Shown here: one piece after another, positions 33,728-43,007 of the stretch | Layout: every line of letters begins with the position of its first letter | How positions within the stretch are numbered: the stretch's first letter is position 1 | NCBI GenBank assembly: GCA_023269615.1 | Contig: JAHFSY010000009.1 | Coordinates: 1-64,000 of the forward strand | DNA: 64,000 nt | Direction: 5' to 3' | Source of the DNA: Verrucomicrobiota bacterium | GTDB lineage: Bacteria > Verrucomicrobiota > Verrucomicrobiia > JABWAM01 | Notes under the pieces: model-generated | What the model was told of the DNA's origin: nothing | Seen by the model: only the letters and a program-made list of their open reading frames with translations | The model's database searches: none | Position numbers and translations under genes: made by a program

Positions 33728-34833
33728 AACGTCGAAATATCATTTTTCTGGTTTTGCTGGGGCTGGCTGCATTGTTGGCACTTTTCTCACTGATGGATGG
33801 AAAATTGCCTTGGACCTCCAAAACTGTCGATGGGGGATCGTCCACCATCGGAAAAGGTGACCCAAAAGCGGGATCGGCAAAGTCGGGTGATGCAGTCAAT
33901 TCAACGCCCAAGACGGCATCCTCGCCTGACATGATGCGTGATGGATTGCTGGCGCTGAACCACCAGCCGATCGAGTTCTATGGAAAAGCTGTGGATCAGT
34001 ATGGAAATCCGGTGATTGATGCGGAAATAACCGGAAGTGTGATCGTACGGGATGGTTTCAGGGAGACTGTTGAAAAGTATTCAACGCGCACAGATGCGCA
34101 AGGGGGGTTCGAGTTGAAAGGTTTCTATGGAGAACGCTTGGGGATTAGAATTGTGCGAACCGGGTATGAGCAAGACCTTCATGAAGGGAGCAGTTTTAAG
34201 TATTCCAAAATGTATCGCCATGTACATCAGCCAGACCCTAAAAATCCGGTGATCTTCGTAATGTGGAAATTGGTTGGGGCGGAGACGATGATTTGTTGCG
34301 ACATGCCCCATCTCCACATTCCCTACGATGGAACTTCTGCGGCGATCGATCTCACGACGGGAAAGATCGTCAAGCAGGGGGGGGATCTCCGTCTTACGTT
34401 GCGACGTGATCCCGTCCAACTGAAGTTTCAACAGCGCAACTTCGATTGGTCGGTCACGATCGAAGGCGTCAATGGTGGGGTGTTGGAATCAACAAACTAC
34501 TGGATGTATTCGGCGCCTGAGAAGGGATACCAACCGCAATTGAAAATCTCGATGCCTTCCACGTCCACCAATTGGGATCACGCGGTTGAGCGACTGTTGT
34601 ATGTGAAAAGCAGGGGCGGGCGGCACCACGCACGGGTTTCGATCAGGATTTTTAGCGACGTCGATCGTCCCGGCGAGGGGACGGGGGTTGTGATGGAATC
34701 GTGGTTGAATCCAAACGGTTCCCGCAACCTGGAGTTTGATTCGAACAAAGCGGTTGAGCCGGAAAGGATCCAGGAAGTGGGGCTGGAAAAAGCTCTCGAA
34801 GAAGCGCGTGTGTCAAATCAGTCCGTTCAATGA
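33724..34833 (+). CDS. Membrane-anchored protein with carboxypeptidase-regulatory-like domain (369 aa)
   Basis: An N-terminal anchor (RRNIIFLVLLGLAALLALFSLM) and ~50-residue Ser/Lys/Gly linker are followed by IEFYGKAVDQYGNPVIDAEITGSV ... TRTDAQGGFELKGFYGERLGIRI, a classic carboxypeptidase regulatory-like (CarboxypepD_reg) beta-sandwich. The C-terminal ~200 residues (DWSVTIEGVNGGVLESTNYWM, DVDRPGEGTGVVMESWLNPNGSRNLEFD) are a second, unrecognised beta-rich domain common in Verrucomicrobia. It starts in the ATGA of the giant gene's stop, so it is translationally coupled to it and may anchor or assist it. Confidence 0.82.
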   Translation: MKRRNIIFLVLLGLAALLALFSLMDGKLPWTSKTVDGGSSTIGKGDPKAGSAKSGDAVNSTPKTASSPDMMRDGLLALNHQPIEFYGKAVDQYGNPVIDAEITGSVIVRDGFRETVEKYSTRTDAQGGFELKGFYGERLGIRIVRTGYEQDLHEGSSFKYSKMYRHVHQPDPKNPVIFVMWKLVGAETMICCDMPHLHIPYDGTSAAIDLTTGKIVKQGGDLRLTLRRDPVQLKFQQRNFDWSVTIEGVNGGVLESTNYWMYSAPEKGYQPQLKISMPSTSTNWDHAVERLLYVKSRGGRHHARVSIRIFSDVDRPGEGTGVVMESWLNPNGSRNLEFDSNKAVEPERIQEVGLEKALEEARVSNQSVQ

Positions 34834-34902
34834 AACCTGGCATGTCAACCTGGTTTTCAACGAGCCCACCCTTGGCCCCGATTTTATCCACAGCATGCCC
34901 CG

Positions 34903-35202
<300 letters not shown>

Positions 35203-35308
35203 GCCGGGTTCGCCGCTTCAGTTCGGCCCGGGAGCCAGGATCCAGAAGTCGGAGGCGAAAAAAAACCACGGAGTCACGGAGGGCACGGAGATACGACGGA
35301 AGATTCGA

Positions 35309-35719
35309 TCACCGCAGCAGGCGCTGAAACCTTCGGATGGTCTGTCCCTGATTTCGACGGGTGAGATCATGCTCCCACAACCGCACCACCCGCCATCCCC
35401 CGCGCCGCAACCTCCGGTTCACCAGCCGGTCCCGTTCCTTGTTCGCCGCGAACTTTCTTCGCCAGAAGGCCGCGTTGTTCTTCGGCTTCGTGGCATGACG
35501 TGGACAGCTGTGCCAAAAGCACCCATCCACGAACACCACGACCTGTTCCTTCCGAAACACAAAATCAGGTTTGCCGAACATCACAGGATGACGACGCCAT
35601 CCGGTGATGCCATGCCGCCGGAGCAGTTTCACCAAGGCCAGTTCCGTGTCGCGGTTCCCACGCCCGCGGATGCGGGACATCACCACCGAGCGCTTGGTCT
35701 TGGTGAAGACGTCTGCCAT
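35309..35719 (-). CDS. vsr: Very short patch repair endonuclease
   Basis: 136 residues. Nicks next to T:G mismatches created by deamination of 5-methylcytosine at the cognate methylation site. MSRIRGRGNRDTELALVKLLRRHG is the DNA-binding N-terminus. PDFVF carries Asp52 and VDGCFWHSCPRH carries His70, equivalent to E. coli Vsr Asp51 and His69. FWRRKFAANKERDRLVNRRL and GWRVVRLWEHDL follow. Last gene of the restriction-modification operon, 4 bp after the endonuclease stop; its presence supports a C5-cytosine methylase partner. Confidence 0.96.
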   Translation of the reverse strand: MADVFTKTKRSVVMSRIRGRGNRDTELALVKLLRRHGITGWRRHPVMFGKPDFVFRKEQVVVFVDGCFWHSCPRHATKPKNNAAFWRRKFAANKERDRLVNRRLRRGGWRVVRLWEHDLTRRNQGQTIRRFQRLLR

Positions 35720-35723
35720 AGCC

Positions 35724-37034
35724 TCAGACTTCTACCGTTTCCACAGTCTGATAGAGTGTGGAGATGTTTTTGGATGCAACCCGGAACTGGCTGCGTTTCT
35801 TGAAAGATGGCTTCGTCGAAGATATCTGCTCAAGTTTGATGCCCGGGTCGTAATACACCGCGCCGGAGGCCATCGCTTTGAGCAAAAGCAGCGGATCCGT
35901 CTTCTCAGCCAGCCGGATCTTTTGGCCGTAGCAATACTGCCGTACCGGTTCCTTACGGCAACGTGACGGCACATAAGCCGATTTCATGTGCTTGTGTGAC
36001 CAATGCTCCAAAACTTTATTGAAACTCCAAGTGGCAGCGACCTCACCAGTCACACTCACCAAGGCGATGCAACCGCCGGCATCCGTGATTCGATTTGATA
36101 CGGCATCGTAGCCACGCAGCTGCATCGTCAGGTCCGTCGCTGCGCAGGCGTAGCCGACAAAATGCCGTCCGCCAAAGTTCATCCGGTCGGGCCGTCCAGC
36201 CTTATCAGCATAGCCAAATTTGCGTACGAATGCCTCAACATCATGCTCCTTGTAAAAGCCGCCTGTTGGCTCAGGTGTCATCAGCGTGATGGGTTTCGCA
36301 GACTCGATTCGTTCGAAATTTTCCACATCGTATTGCTTCACCTCCCAGCCTAGGAAATCCGGTTCCGCGACGCTGTTCTTGGGAATACCTAACTCAGCTT
36401 CCAAAGTGAATCCGCCACACTGTGCCGCATTACAGGGATTCAATTTTCCATCGGAACCGAGCTGCTTGGAAACAATCCATCCCAGACGGTTTATTCGACG
36501 CAGTTCAGCAAGTAATTTGATGCGCGATTCAGCTTCGTTGGCAACTCGGGGCAGGGAAAGCTCACAGAAGACACCTGCGGTAGATTTTACTGTGCGAGCA
36601 CAAAACTCTGCGGCGATTGGAGAATCGCCCGCCACAACAAATCCTACGACCTGTCGTTGTCCAGTAACCCCCAGGAAAAGAACGCGCCCCCGCCGTCTTC
36701 CAGTCATCAATTTCGACGGACCCGCTAAGCAGCCACGCAAAAATCCGGAGAATCGGACTTCTGGGTACTGTGGGTAGAGGATTAACTGTGCCCCGGGCAC
36801 TTCTGCCACGGTGCCGTTTGGAAGGAGCCAACCAAATCGCAGTTTCGCCTTGAAAATGGAATTTTTTGAACTGCTTTCTGCTGTGATGCCTTCGTTCGGA
36901 AATAGATTCAGAACCTGAAAGTCTGGCCCGAAATAAACTTGGTTCTTCGAGTTGTCGTTTTCAGCAAGCGGCTTCGCGTAGAGTTTTTTGCAGCCTGCGG
37001 CTGCAAGAAGGGTGCTTAATCGTGCCAAGGTCAT
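35724..37034 (-). CDS. MvaI/BcnI-family restriction endonuclease, long form (436 aa)
   Basis: The C-terminal ~240 residues contain GFTLEAELGIPKNSVAEPDFLGWEVKQYD, the MvaI/BcnI catalytic block with a D-x-E-x-K arrangement (PDFLGWEVK), and TPEPTGGFYKEHDVEAFVRKFGY. MvaI and BcnI cleave CCWGG and CCSGG and are ~240-250 residues; this protein has ~180 extra N-terminal residues (VYFGPDFQVLNLFPNEGI..., RFSGFLRGCLAGP), which may bind DNA or a partner. It is coupled by ATGA to the upstream 316-residue gene. Base composition is visibly AT-richer than flanking housekeeping genes, consistent with horizontal transfer. Confidence 0.88.
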   Translation of the reverse strand: MTLARLSTLLAAAGCKKLYAKPLAENDNSKNQVYFGPDFQVLNLFPNEGITAESSSKNSIFKAKLRFGWLLPNGTVAEVPGAQLILYPQYPEVRFSGFLRGCLAGPSKLMTGRRRGRVLFLGVTGQRQVVGFVVAGDSPIAAEFCARTVKSTAGVFCELSLPRVANEAESRIKLLAELRRINRLGWIVSKQLGSDGKLNPCNAAQCGGFTLEAELGIPKNSVAEPDFLGWEVKQYDVENFERIESAKPITLMTPEPTGGFYKEHDVEAFVRKFGYADKAGRPDRMNFGGRHFVGYACAATDLTMQLRGYDAVSNRITDAGGCIALVSVTGEVAATWSFNKVLEHWSHKHMKSAYVPSRCRKEPVRQYCYGQKIRLAEKTDPLLLLKAMASGAVYYDPGIKLEQISSTKPSFKKRSQFRVASKNISTLYQTVETVEV

Positions 37035-37981
37035 AGACGATCGAGGTTCTCCCTTGTAACTGGCTGAAACTCAGCCTTTGGAATGCAAACAACCCTGCTT
37101 GCTCCACCGCCCATGCCCGGGCCGCCTGCTAGTGAGACCCAAGATGCAAATTTTGCCAGTTCCTCGAACTTGATGAACCACCAATTGACAAGTCGACGCG
37201 TTTCTACGTTGTCGATCTCGCGCACAACGAAGAGCGAATGGAGGTTGCCCCTTTTCGCGGCGTAGTACGCAAGTTTGACAAATGGACCTGTATCCAGTCC
37301 GAAGAACTCTCCGAGCCTATTGTCTTGTGCCGCTGTCTTCTCCTTGATCTCCAGCGGATAAGTAAATTGCTGACCCCAGAGAATGCCATCGATATCTGAA
37401 ACCTCGGCCATGAAAGGTGTCTGAAATGCAATTCGCAGATTCTCTTTTGAGAACTCCTCGGCTACTGCGTCGGACGGAATCACCTCAGCATTGGTTTTGT
37501 GCCTCAGGTATTTGTATTTCCGAGTTCGTTGACTAAACAGATGAGTCACTGAGCCAGGAAATTGCTGGTAGGTTTGCGCCGTCGGCAGACCGAGTTGGAT
37601 CGCATTCCAACCTACGCTCTCACCGACATTAGTTTGTTCTATAGTTGCTGCACAGAAAAACGCAGCTATTCCCGATTGGTGGAAAGTGGCGCAGATGGTG
37701 TGCAGTCCTACATCCGGTTGGGGCAGGGTGCGGGAGCTTGGATATGGGTTGGCAGGTGTGATGGTTTCCGGAAAAAACACCGCCGTCTTACGGGCGAACT
37801 CTCCTGCTCCCACCTTTCTTGCAATCCAGCCTCCTCTCGAAACGCGGTCGCCAAACCCCAAGGAGGCAAGATGAGCACGAAAGTCGACCTCGGCCAACAG
37901 CCCATTGAGCTTGTTGCGATTCAAGCTGGCGATACTGCGAGACAGGTACGCTCGCATTGCTTCCTTGCTCAAGCTACTCAT
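37031..37981 (-). CDS. Restriction-system-associated protein with PD-(D/E)xK-like motif (316 aa)
   Basis: No family recognised. A helical N-terminus ([37 protein letters not shown]) precedes a region [23 protein letters not shown], an Asp followed by ExK on a strand, the pattern of a PD-(D/E)xK nuclease core. [21 protein letters not shown] would be the following helix-strand. It lies between the methylase and the MvaI-like endonuclease, overlapping each by 4 bp, so it is an integral subunit. Possibly a second nicking subunit or specificity partner. It could also be an accessory protein without activity. Confidence 0.75.
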   Translation of the reverse strand: MSSLSKEAMRAYLSRSIASLNRNKLNGLLAEVDFRAHLASLGFGDRVSRGGWIARKVGAGEFARKTAVFFPETITPANPYPSSRTLPQPDVGLHTICATFHQSGIAAFFCAATIEQTNVGESVGWNAIQLGLPTAQTYQQFPGSVTHLFSQRTRKYKYLRHKTNAEVIPSDAVAEEFSKENLRIAFQTPFMAEVSDIDGILWGQQFTYPLEIKEKTAAQDNRLGEFFGLDTGPFVKLAYYAAKRGNLHSLFVVREIDNVETRRLVNWWFIKFEELAKFASWVSLAGGPGMGGGASRVVCIPKAEFQPVTRENLDRL

Positions 37982-39117
37982 TTATTTGTTCGGCTGATTT
38001 TATAGCGCGCCATCTTTTTCGGTGGGTTTGGGGCATGGACATTCTCCCGTGTTCTCTCAGCGCATCGAAGTACCAAATCGGGTTGATAATCCGCCGGTCG
38101 TTGTAGGCTTTTAATGACGCTCTCAGCTATGCGTTTGACGACAGGCACGACCACCGAGTTGCCGAATTGGCGATAGGCCTGAGTATCGGAGACGGTGATT
38201 TTGAAATTGGCTGGATAGCCCATGAGCCGGGCGCATTCATTCGGTGTCAGTCGACGCGGATTTTTGTGCGGACCTTGTGAGATAAGTATCTCAGAACCGT
38301 CTTTGTGATAGCGTGCGCTCAAGGTGCGCGTTGTGTCCCGTTCCGTGACCATCCCAAAACCGAAACCGTTGCCAGCGGCGCGATGCTTTTCCGCGTAGTT
38401 TTGGAGGTATTGCCACAGGTGATCCGTGAGCGTGTATTTCGGAAGCGGGTTCGATTCAAGGATGCTACCAAGCTTTGGGCCTTCGGAAGAAAATTCAGGG
38501 AATTCGAAATAACGGTAATCGCGGAAGCCGACGAGGAATATCCGTTCACGGTGCTGTGGAACGACGGACTTGGCATCAATGATCTTGTGATACACGGTGT
38601 ATCCCAGTGAGTCAGTAAGAGTGCGGTGGATGATGTCGAAGGTTCGGCCTTTGTCGTGATTCTTGAGGTTCTTGACGTTTTCCAGTACGAATGCAGCTGG
38701 TTTGTGGTATTCGAGAATGTCGGCGATGGAAAAGAAAAGGTTGCCTTGTCTCTCATCATCGAATCCGTGCTTTCGCCCGAGGCTGTTCTTCTTGGATACG
38801 CCTGCGATACTGAACGGTTGGCATGGAAAACCAGCGCAAAGAATGTCGTGCTTCGGGATATCGGCGACTGCCACGGTATGGATGTCACCGTGCGGTTCCT
38901 CTCCAAAGTTGGCTTTGTACGTGATCCGGGAGTATTTATCCCAATCTGATGAAAACACACACTCTCCACCGGCGCGTTCAAATGCGATGCGGAAGCCGCC
39001 AATGCCACAGAAAAGGTCAATGAAGCGGACTTTGTGGGGAGAGCCGTTTCCGTTGATCCGGTATGGAGCCGAATCCTCGCCCGTCTTCTGGATTTTGATC
39101 TGATTGCGACGTTTCAT
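37978..39117 (-). CDS. DNA (cytosine-5-)-methyltransferase, Dcm-like
   Basis: 379 residues. Motif [21 protein letters not shown] (~31-50), motif [14 protein letters not shown] with catalytic Cys99, motif [14 protein letters not shown], motif [17 protein letters not shown], and motifs IX-X ending [21 protein letters not shown]. The target-recognition region (~240-290: [47 protein letters not shown]) resembles enzymes of the CCNGG/CCWGG group, in keeping with the MvaI/BcnI-like endonuclease and Vsr downstream. Specificity is inference. It overlaps the regulator upstream and the next gene downstream by ATGA. Confidence 0.95.
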   Translation of the reverse strand: MKRRNQIKIQKTGEDSAPYRINGNGSPHKVRFIDLFCGIGGFRIAFERAGGECVFSSDWDKYSRITYKANFGEEPHGDIHTVAVADIPKHDILCAGFPCQPFSIAGVSKKNSLGRKHGFDDERQGNLFFSIADILEYHKPAAFVLENVKNLKNHDKGRTFDIIHRTLTDSLGYTVYHKIIDAKSVVPQHRERIFLVGFRDYRYFEFPEFSSEGPKLGSILESNPLPKYTLTDHLWQYLQNYAEKHRAAGNGFGFGMVTERDTTRTLSARYHKDGSEILISQGPHKNPRRLTPNECARLMGYPANFKITVSDTQAYRQFGNSVVVPVVKRIAESVIKSLQRPADYQPDLVLRCAERTRENVHAPNPPKKMARYKISRTNK

Positions 39118-39365
39118 GCTCCCACCCCTTTGCAGAGTTGGTCGGTGGTCACGCCAAGTGCGCGGGCCAGCTTTATGACAACGGTGATGCTGGGATTGCG
39201 GACCCCGCGCTCGATGCCGCTCACGTAGGTGCGGTCCAAGTTTGCCTTTTCAGCGAGCTTGTCCTGGGAAAAGCCTTTCTGGGTGCGGAACCGGCAGACG
39301 TTTTTTCCAAAGGTGGTGAGGGTTCGGTCACGGCGGGGCATGGGGTGTATCATGCGCCTGACCAT
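39114..39365 (-). CDS. XRE-family regulator (controller-type)
   Basis: 83 residues (75 if the ATG at 39341 is used). [57 protein letters not shown] is a complete lambda-repressor-like helix-turn-helix. It heads the restriction-modification operon and is coupled to the methylase by a 4-bp overlap, as C (controller) proteins are in type II systems. It probably autoregulates the operon. Confidence 0.88.
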   Translation of the reverse strand: MVRRMIHPMPRRDRTLTTFGKNVCRFRTQKGFSQDKLAEKANLDRTYVSGIERGVRNPSITVVIKLARALGVTTDQLCKGVGA

Positions 39366-39869
39366 GCCATTCCGTCTGCGGACGATCGGCTACAATGTTT
39401 CACCATGGTCGGCGGTGGAAATCAGTGTTCGGAATCGGAATCCGACGGAGGTGGACAAGTCCGCAAGGGGCGACAAGTCCGTGGCTGAAGGCTGGGAGCT
39501 GACGGCTTCGCCGGGCGGCGGGAACGTCGAACATCGAACTTTAAACTTCCAACGTCGAACAAGCGGAAGAAAACACGGAGGCACGGAGAGCGCGGAGAGA
39601 GGAGGGGGGAGGCACCACGGATTTCACGGATGCCCTGGGTCCCGATGGTCTCCGCAGATCGACGCAGACGGACGCAGATTTCATGCGCCTGAGTGCCTTT
39701 TCACGCAGCAATGCTGCGTGAAAAATCTTGTGAATCCCCCTACCGGAGGGGGACAAGTCCTGACCAAATCCCTGCCGTTCCGGAAATCCTGTTCATCCTG
39801 TAAATCCTGTCAAAAATCCGGAAGCGAAGCGGGGCTTTTGCCACGCAGTAAACCCGTGTCGTGCCACTG
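39366..39869. repeat. Repeat-rich intergenic region, no intact gene
   Basis: Contains GGCTGAAGGCTGGGAGCTGACGG (~39483), a GTCGAACATCGAACTTTAAAC unit (39527-39555), AACACGGAGGCACGGAG (~39572), GATCGACGCAGACGGACGCAG (~39657), three GGGGACAAGTCC-like blocks (39452, 39469, 39749) and a 12-bp perfect hairpin TTTTCACGCAGC-AAT-GCTGCGTGAAAA (39698-39724). Open frames across it follow the repeats and resemble no protein. Confidence 0.6.
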
Positions 39870-40181
39870 CTATTTTGCGACCGGGTCGGCGGGTGCGGAT
39901 CGAAACCGGGCGTGGGACCAGTCAATGCCGGGAGCGCTGACATGGGCGGTTTCCAGCAGCTTTCTCACTTCCAGCTGTCGTCCCCCGATCGCCTCGATGC
40001 CGACGACCTCGCCGCGTGCGTCCAGGTCCACGTTCAGGATCATCGTCTTGCTGGGAATCTCGACTGTTTTCGCCACCTTGCAGCGCTTGAAATAGACGTA
40101 CACGGCGTCCACTTCGGAATCCACCGTGATCACGGGAGCCATCTTCGAATGGACAACGAACATCTGGCGTTCACTTTTCAT
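39870..40181 (-). CDS. DUF2283-like protein (103 aa)
   Basis: PVITVDSEVDAVYVYFKRCKVAKTVEI followed by MILNVDLDARGEVVGIEAIGGRQLEV is the DUF2283 pattern (short beta-sheet protein with a D-x-D-G-x-VVGIEI strand). It typically sits next to a DUF4258 gene. Here it starts within the last codons of a frameshifted DUF4258 gene. The C-terminal ~30 residues extend past the domain. May now be unpaired. Confidence 0.8.
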   Translation of the reverse strand: MKSERQMFVVHSKMAPVITVDSEVDAVYVYFKRCKVAKTVEIPSKTMILNVDLDARGEVVGIEAIGGRQLEVRKLLETAHVSAPGIDWSHARFRSAPADPVAK

Positions 40182-40406
40182 AGGTCGTAATGAACCAACT
40201 TTCCTCTCTTTTCGTCTCCACCACAACCACCAAAGTGGTTGAGCCAACGGTTTTATGAAACTTGAAAATCCTTCCTCCGTGCCTGGGCATCCCGGGGGCT
40301 GTTTCCTTCTGCCCGTACTGTACCACGGATTCACATCCTCCTGCGAAATGCCCCGCAGTTCAAGCCTCTCGGCGTGGTGGCGTGAGATGTGAAAGCGCAT
40401 CGCCAT
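40171..40406 (-). pseudogene. Frameshifted DUF4258 gene
   Basis: The first frame reads MAMRFHISRHHAERLELRGISQEDVNP, the DUF4258 N-terminus. The remainder of the domain (VVQYGQKETAPGMPRHGGR, IFKFHKTVGSTTLVVVVETK, EESWFITTYEK then TGA) is found in the next frame, joined at about 40335. One base has been lost there. The stop in the second frame overlaps the DUF2283 start, the usual arrangement of such pairs. So the toxin-like half of this module is broken. Confidence 0.8.
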
Positions 40407-40644
40407 CCATCGTGGAAGGAAGGGGGGGCTTCATCAAGGAAGATGAGAAGCATTGATATAGGTTTATGTGGAATGGAATCAGGGGCTGAAGGCTGACAGC
40501 GCTGCCATGCGGCAGGCAAGCCGTCGGATGAACTTCCAACATTGAACGTCGAACTTCCAACGTCCAACAAGCGGAGAAAAAGTAATCCTGTAAATCTTGT
40601 TAATCCTGTCCGAAATCCCACAGACCACGTGGCAAGGGCTGACT
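40407..40644. repeat. Intergenic dispersed repeats
   Basis: Includes GGGGCTGAAGGCTGACAGCG (~40484) and a GAACTTCCAACATTGAACGTC / GAACTTCCAACGTCC tandem (40530-40567), the same family as at 3228, 10417 and 39527. TCCTGTAAATCTTGTTAATCC near 40583 also recurs near 39787. No gene seen. Confidence 0.6.
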
Positions 40645-41406
40645 TTATTCCTTTTCCTTGGACTGTTTGAATTCCGGAAAAAGGATCGGGGGGTGGATGC
40701 TCAGGTCCTTGATCTTGAATGAGTCCTCTGATGGCGGAACAGTCGCTGGCCTGGGCGCTTTTGAATCATCGGCGGGTTGGGCCACGAGTCCGGGGATGGA
40801 TCCGTAGCCGATGAATCGCGCGCCCGGCTGGCCTTGACGGGCAAGGTTCCAGGTGGAAACCGTGACGGCTTCGTGAGGGGTTCCCTTGAAGGATTGGGAG
40901 CTGCTTGCGCCCATCATGAGCCTTTCATGGGTGACGGCGTGTGTTCCCAGGTACAACATGACATGGCTGATGGGGGGATCGCGTTTTACGTCGTAGGTGC
41001 CGATCCAGAACAAAAGATCACCTGGCCGAAGATGCTTGAATTCAAAGCTTGCCGGATCAGTGCTGATCACGGAATGGAATCTGTCCTGTTTCCATGACCA
41101 CTCATAAAAGCCGCTGGCATCCCGGGGAACTCCGGTCAGGCCGACTTCCTTCAGAAGATAATGGATGGTGCCCGAGCAATCGACGCCCCCGTTGGCCGGA
41201 TCGGCCGACCCGTAGAGATATTTCAATTTCAATGTGGCGAGGCGCAGGGCTTCCCGGATCAGCTTTTTAACTTCCGGCGGAGATTCGTGGAATTCTTTCA
41301 GATCTGCTTCAGTGATCGAAGTCAGCGGTATGGGCGCAGGGGGCTCCGCCTGAATGGACAGAAAGCTTCCCGTCCAGAGAAGCAGCGCGCACAGAAGTTT
41401 TTTCAT
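40645..41406 (-). CDS. Secreted NlpC/P60 cell-wall hydrolase
   Basis: 253 residues from the ATG at 41406. Signal peptide MKKLLCALLLWTGSFLSIQA. NlpC/P60 domain: YLYGSADPANGGVDCSGTIHYLL with catalytic Cys77, LRPGDLLFWIG, and PPISHVMLYLG with catalytic His148. Cysteine endopeptidase of peptidoglycan stem peptides. The C-terminal ~50 residues are a Pro/Ser/Lys-rich tail. Appears monocistronic. Confidence 0.92.
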   Translation of the reverse strand: MKKLLCALLLWTGSFLSIQAEPPAPIPLTSITEADLKEFHESPPEVKKLIREALRLATLKLKYLYGSADPANGGVDCSGTIHYLLKEVGLTGVPRDASGFYEWSWKQDRFHSVISTDPASFEFKHLRPGDLLFWIGTYDVKRDPPISHVMLYLGTHAVTHERLMMGASSSQSFKGTPHEAVTVSTWNLARQGQPGARFIGYGSIPGLVAQPADDSKAPRPATVPPSEDSFKIKDLSIHPPILFPEFKQSKEKE

Positions 41407-41670
41407 GGGAGGGTGAGGACCATCATGCATGAGGAATGGCGGAATAACTACGAATTAAGAGCCGCGATCCCAGGTTTAAGGCTGATGGCTGACGGCGCTC
41501 CAATGCAGACGGTCGCGGCCGGGGAATGAATTGTCTGGCATCGATGAGGCTGGATTTTTATGATTGGGCCCAGGCCAGTCATCGCCGTGGCGGCATTCAT
41601 TTCATTTCCAATGACCAGTTCCTCCACTTCCGGAAAGTTCCCTTGCGGGCCGTGGAATGGCTGTGTTTTC

Positions 41671-42891
41671 ATGCGGATGGATTGGCGGATGTGGCTGGTC
41701 ATCTTGCTGGGGTGGATCTTGAACTGGGTGGCGTTTGCCCCATTGGAGGTGGCGGTGCACGATGAATACCACTACGCAACCTACTGCAGATTTCTGAGTC
41801 ATGACGGTCTGGGGAAGTATCCTTTTTTGACCTCGTATTACCTCGAGGAAATGTACAGTGGAGCGGCGGTTTCGGCGCCACCCACGCGATTTGCCCATCT
41901 CGCCACAGCCGCCCTTTGTCATGTCGTGACGGGCATCGAGGAACACCGCTCGCTCGCGGTTGTATCCATGGTTTCCTCGATGTTGCTGCTGGCATGGTGT
42001 GCATTTTTTGCGAGCCGCATTCTTCCGTCGCGCGAGGCGATCGCCGTTGTGCTTCTGATGGCGTGCGCCCCGCTGCGGCTTCATCTTGGGGGCAAGGGGC
42101 TGAACGATGGTTTTTTCACGCTGTGGGCCATGGTCAGCCTGGGCAGCCTCTGGTTTTATCTTCAGCCACCGAATTCGCGAAAGTGGCTCGCCTTGTACGC
42201 GGCTTCCCTGCTCATCCTGGTGATGACGAAGGAGAATTCTGTGTTCATCTGGTTTGCCATGGTGGTGCTTCTCGTGATCGCCCCGTGGATCGGTCTTTCG
42301 CGGCCGACTGCCGCCGCCTGGCGGACAACCATCCTGGCGCCCATGGTCGCGGTGACGCTCCTGGTTCTTTTGGCTGGGGGATGGGGGCGTTTTGTGGAGA
42401 TTTACACTGCGTTTGTGGTCAAGGGGAACCGCAACGCGTTTACGGTTCTGACCGGAGACGGCCCCTGGTATCGTTACTGGCTTGATCTCTTCATGCTAAG
42501 CCCGCTGGTCGTGCTGCTCTGTTTTGCGGGATTGGGAGGATTGCGTTTGCATCAACGTCCCCTGGTTTACCTGGCATGCTTCATGGCGGCCACATGGCTT
42601 GGTATGTTGCAGTTGAAATATGGGGGCAACCTTCGTTACACCGCCGTATGGGATTTCCCGATGAGAGTGTTCGTGGTCGTGGCCCTGGCCGGGTGGGCGG
42701 CGCGTTTTGGATCAAGGCAGCGGGTCTTGTTTCTGGTTGCCGTGTTGGCCGTGAGCGTTCAGGACCTGAGCCAGTATTACCGGATTTTTATGAAACATCA
42801 TGTCTATGAACCGACGCCCGAATACATGCTTCGCGCGATGGATGTGATCAAATCCGTGGATGACGCGCGCGAGGAGCTAAAATCGCGTTAG
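41671..42891 (+). CDS. Multi-pass membrane protein, GT39/PMT-like glycosyltransferase
   Basis: 406 residues from the ATG at 41671 (open frame continues upstream to 41560 without membrane or conserved sequence). About ten hydrophobic segments (WLVILLGWILNWVAFAPL, AIAVVLLMACAPL, LYAASLLILVMTKENSVFIWF, ...). The first loop has VAVHDEYHYATYCRFL, a D-E pair in the position of the catalytic acidic motif of ArnT/PMT-type lipid-linked sugar transferases. GKGLNDGFFTLWA resembles the second conserved loop. Probably transfers a sugar to an envelope component. It ends 1 bp before a 115-bp element and convergent to a glycosyltransferase-methyltransferase gene. Confidence 0.78.
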   Translation: MRMDWRMWLVILLGWILNWVAFAPLEVAVHDEYHYATYCRFLSHDGLGKYPFLTSYYLEEMYSGAAVSAPPTRFAHLATAALCHVVTGIEEHRSLAVVSMVSSMLLLAWCAFFASRILPSREAIAVVLLMACAPLRLHLGGKGLNDGFFTLWAMVSLGSLWFYLQPPNSRKWLALYAASLLILVMTKENSVFIWFAMVVLLVIAPWIGLSRPTAAAWRTTILAPMVAVTLLVLLAGGWGRFVEIYTAFVVKGNRNAFTVLTGDGPWYRYWLDLFMLSPLVVLLCFAGLGGLRLHQRPLVYLACFMAATWLGMLQLKYGGNLRYTAVWDFPMRVFVVVALAGWAARFGSRQRVLFLVAVLAVSVQDLSQYYRIFMKHHVYEPTPEYMLRAMDVIKSVDDAREELKSR

Positions 42892-42892
42892 C

Positions 42893-43007
42893 GTGTCCGG
42901 AAAATAACCGCGTCGAGGTAGGGACGGACCGCCGGGCCGTCCGTGGCGCAGCGGCGCGCCCGGCGGTCGCGCCCTACCACAAGCCAGGCGGTTTCACCGT
43001 GGCTTGG
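42893..43007. mobile_element. 115-bp palindromic element, copy 2 (between convergent genes)
   Basis: Same family as copies at 12270, 56490 and 58255 but in the opposite orientation: GTGTCCGGAAAATA end at 42893 and 62-bp core at 42917-42978. The other end, near 43007, is degraded and overlaps the last codons and stop of the gene at 42994. As it lies between convergent stops its hairpin could act as a bidirectional transcription barrier. Confidence 0.82.

Noticed and set aside
39698-39724. Perfect 12-bp hairpin as a terminator
   Set aside because: Neither strand has a U-tract after the stem, and it lies between repeats rather than at a gene end.
39366-39869. CRISPR-like array suggested by several short repeats
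   Set aside because: Units differ in type and length, spacing is irregular, and no cas genes are nearby.
39229-40095. 288-codon plus-strand frame across the repeat-rich gap and DUF2283 gene
   Set aside because: Runs through several dispersed repeats and antisense to a recognisable DUF2283 protein; sequence has no domain-like pattern.
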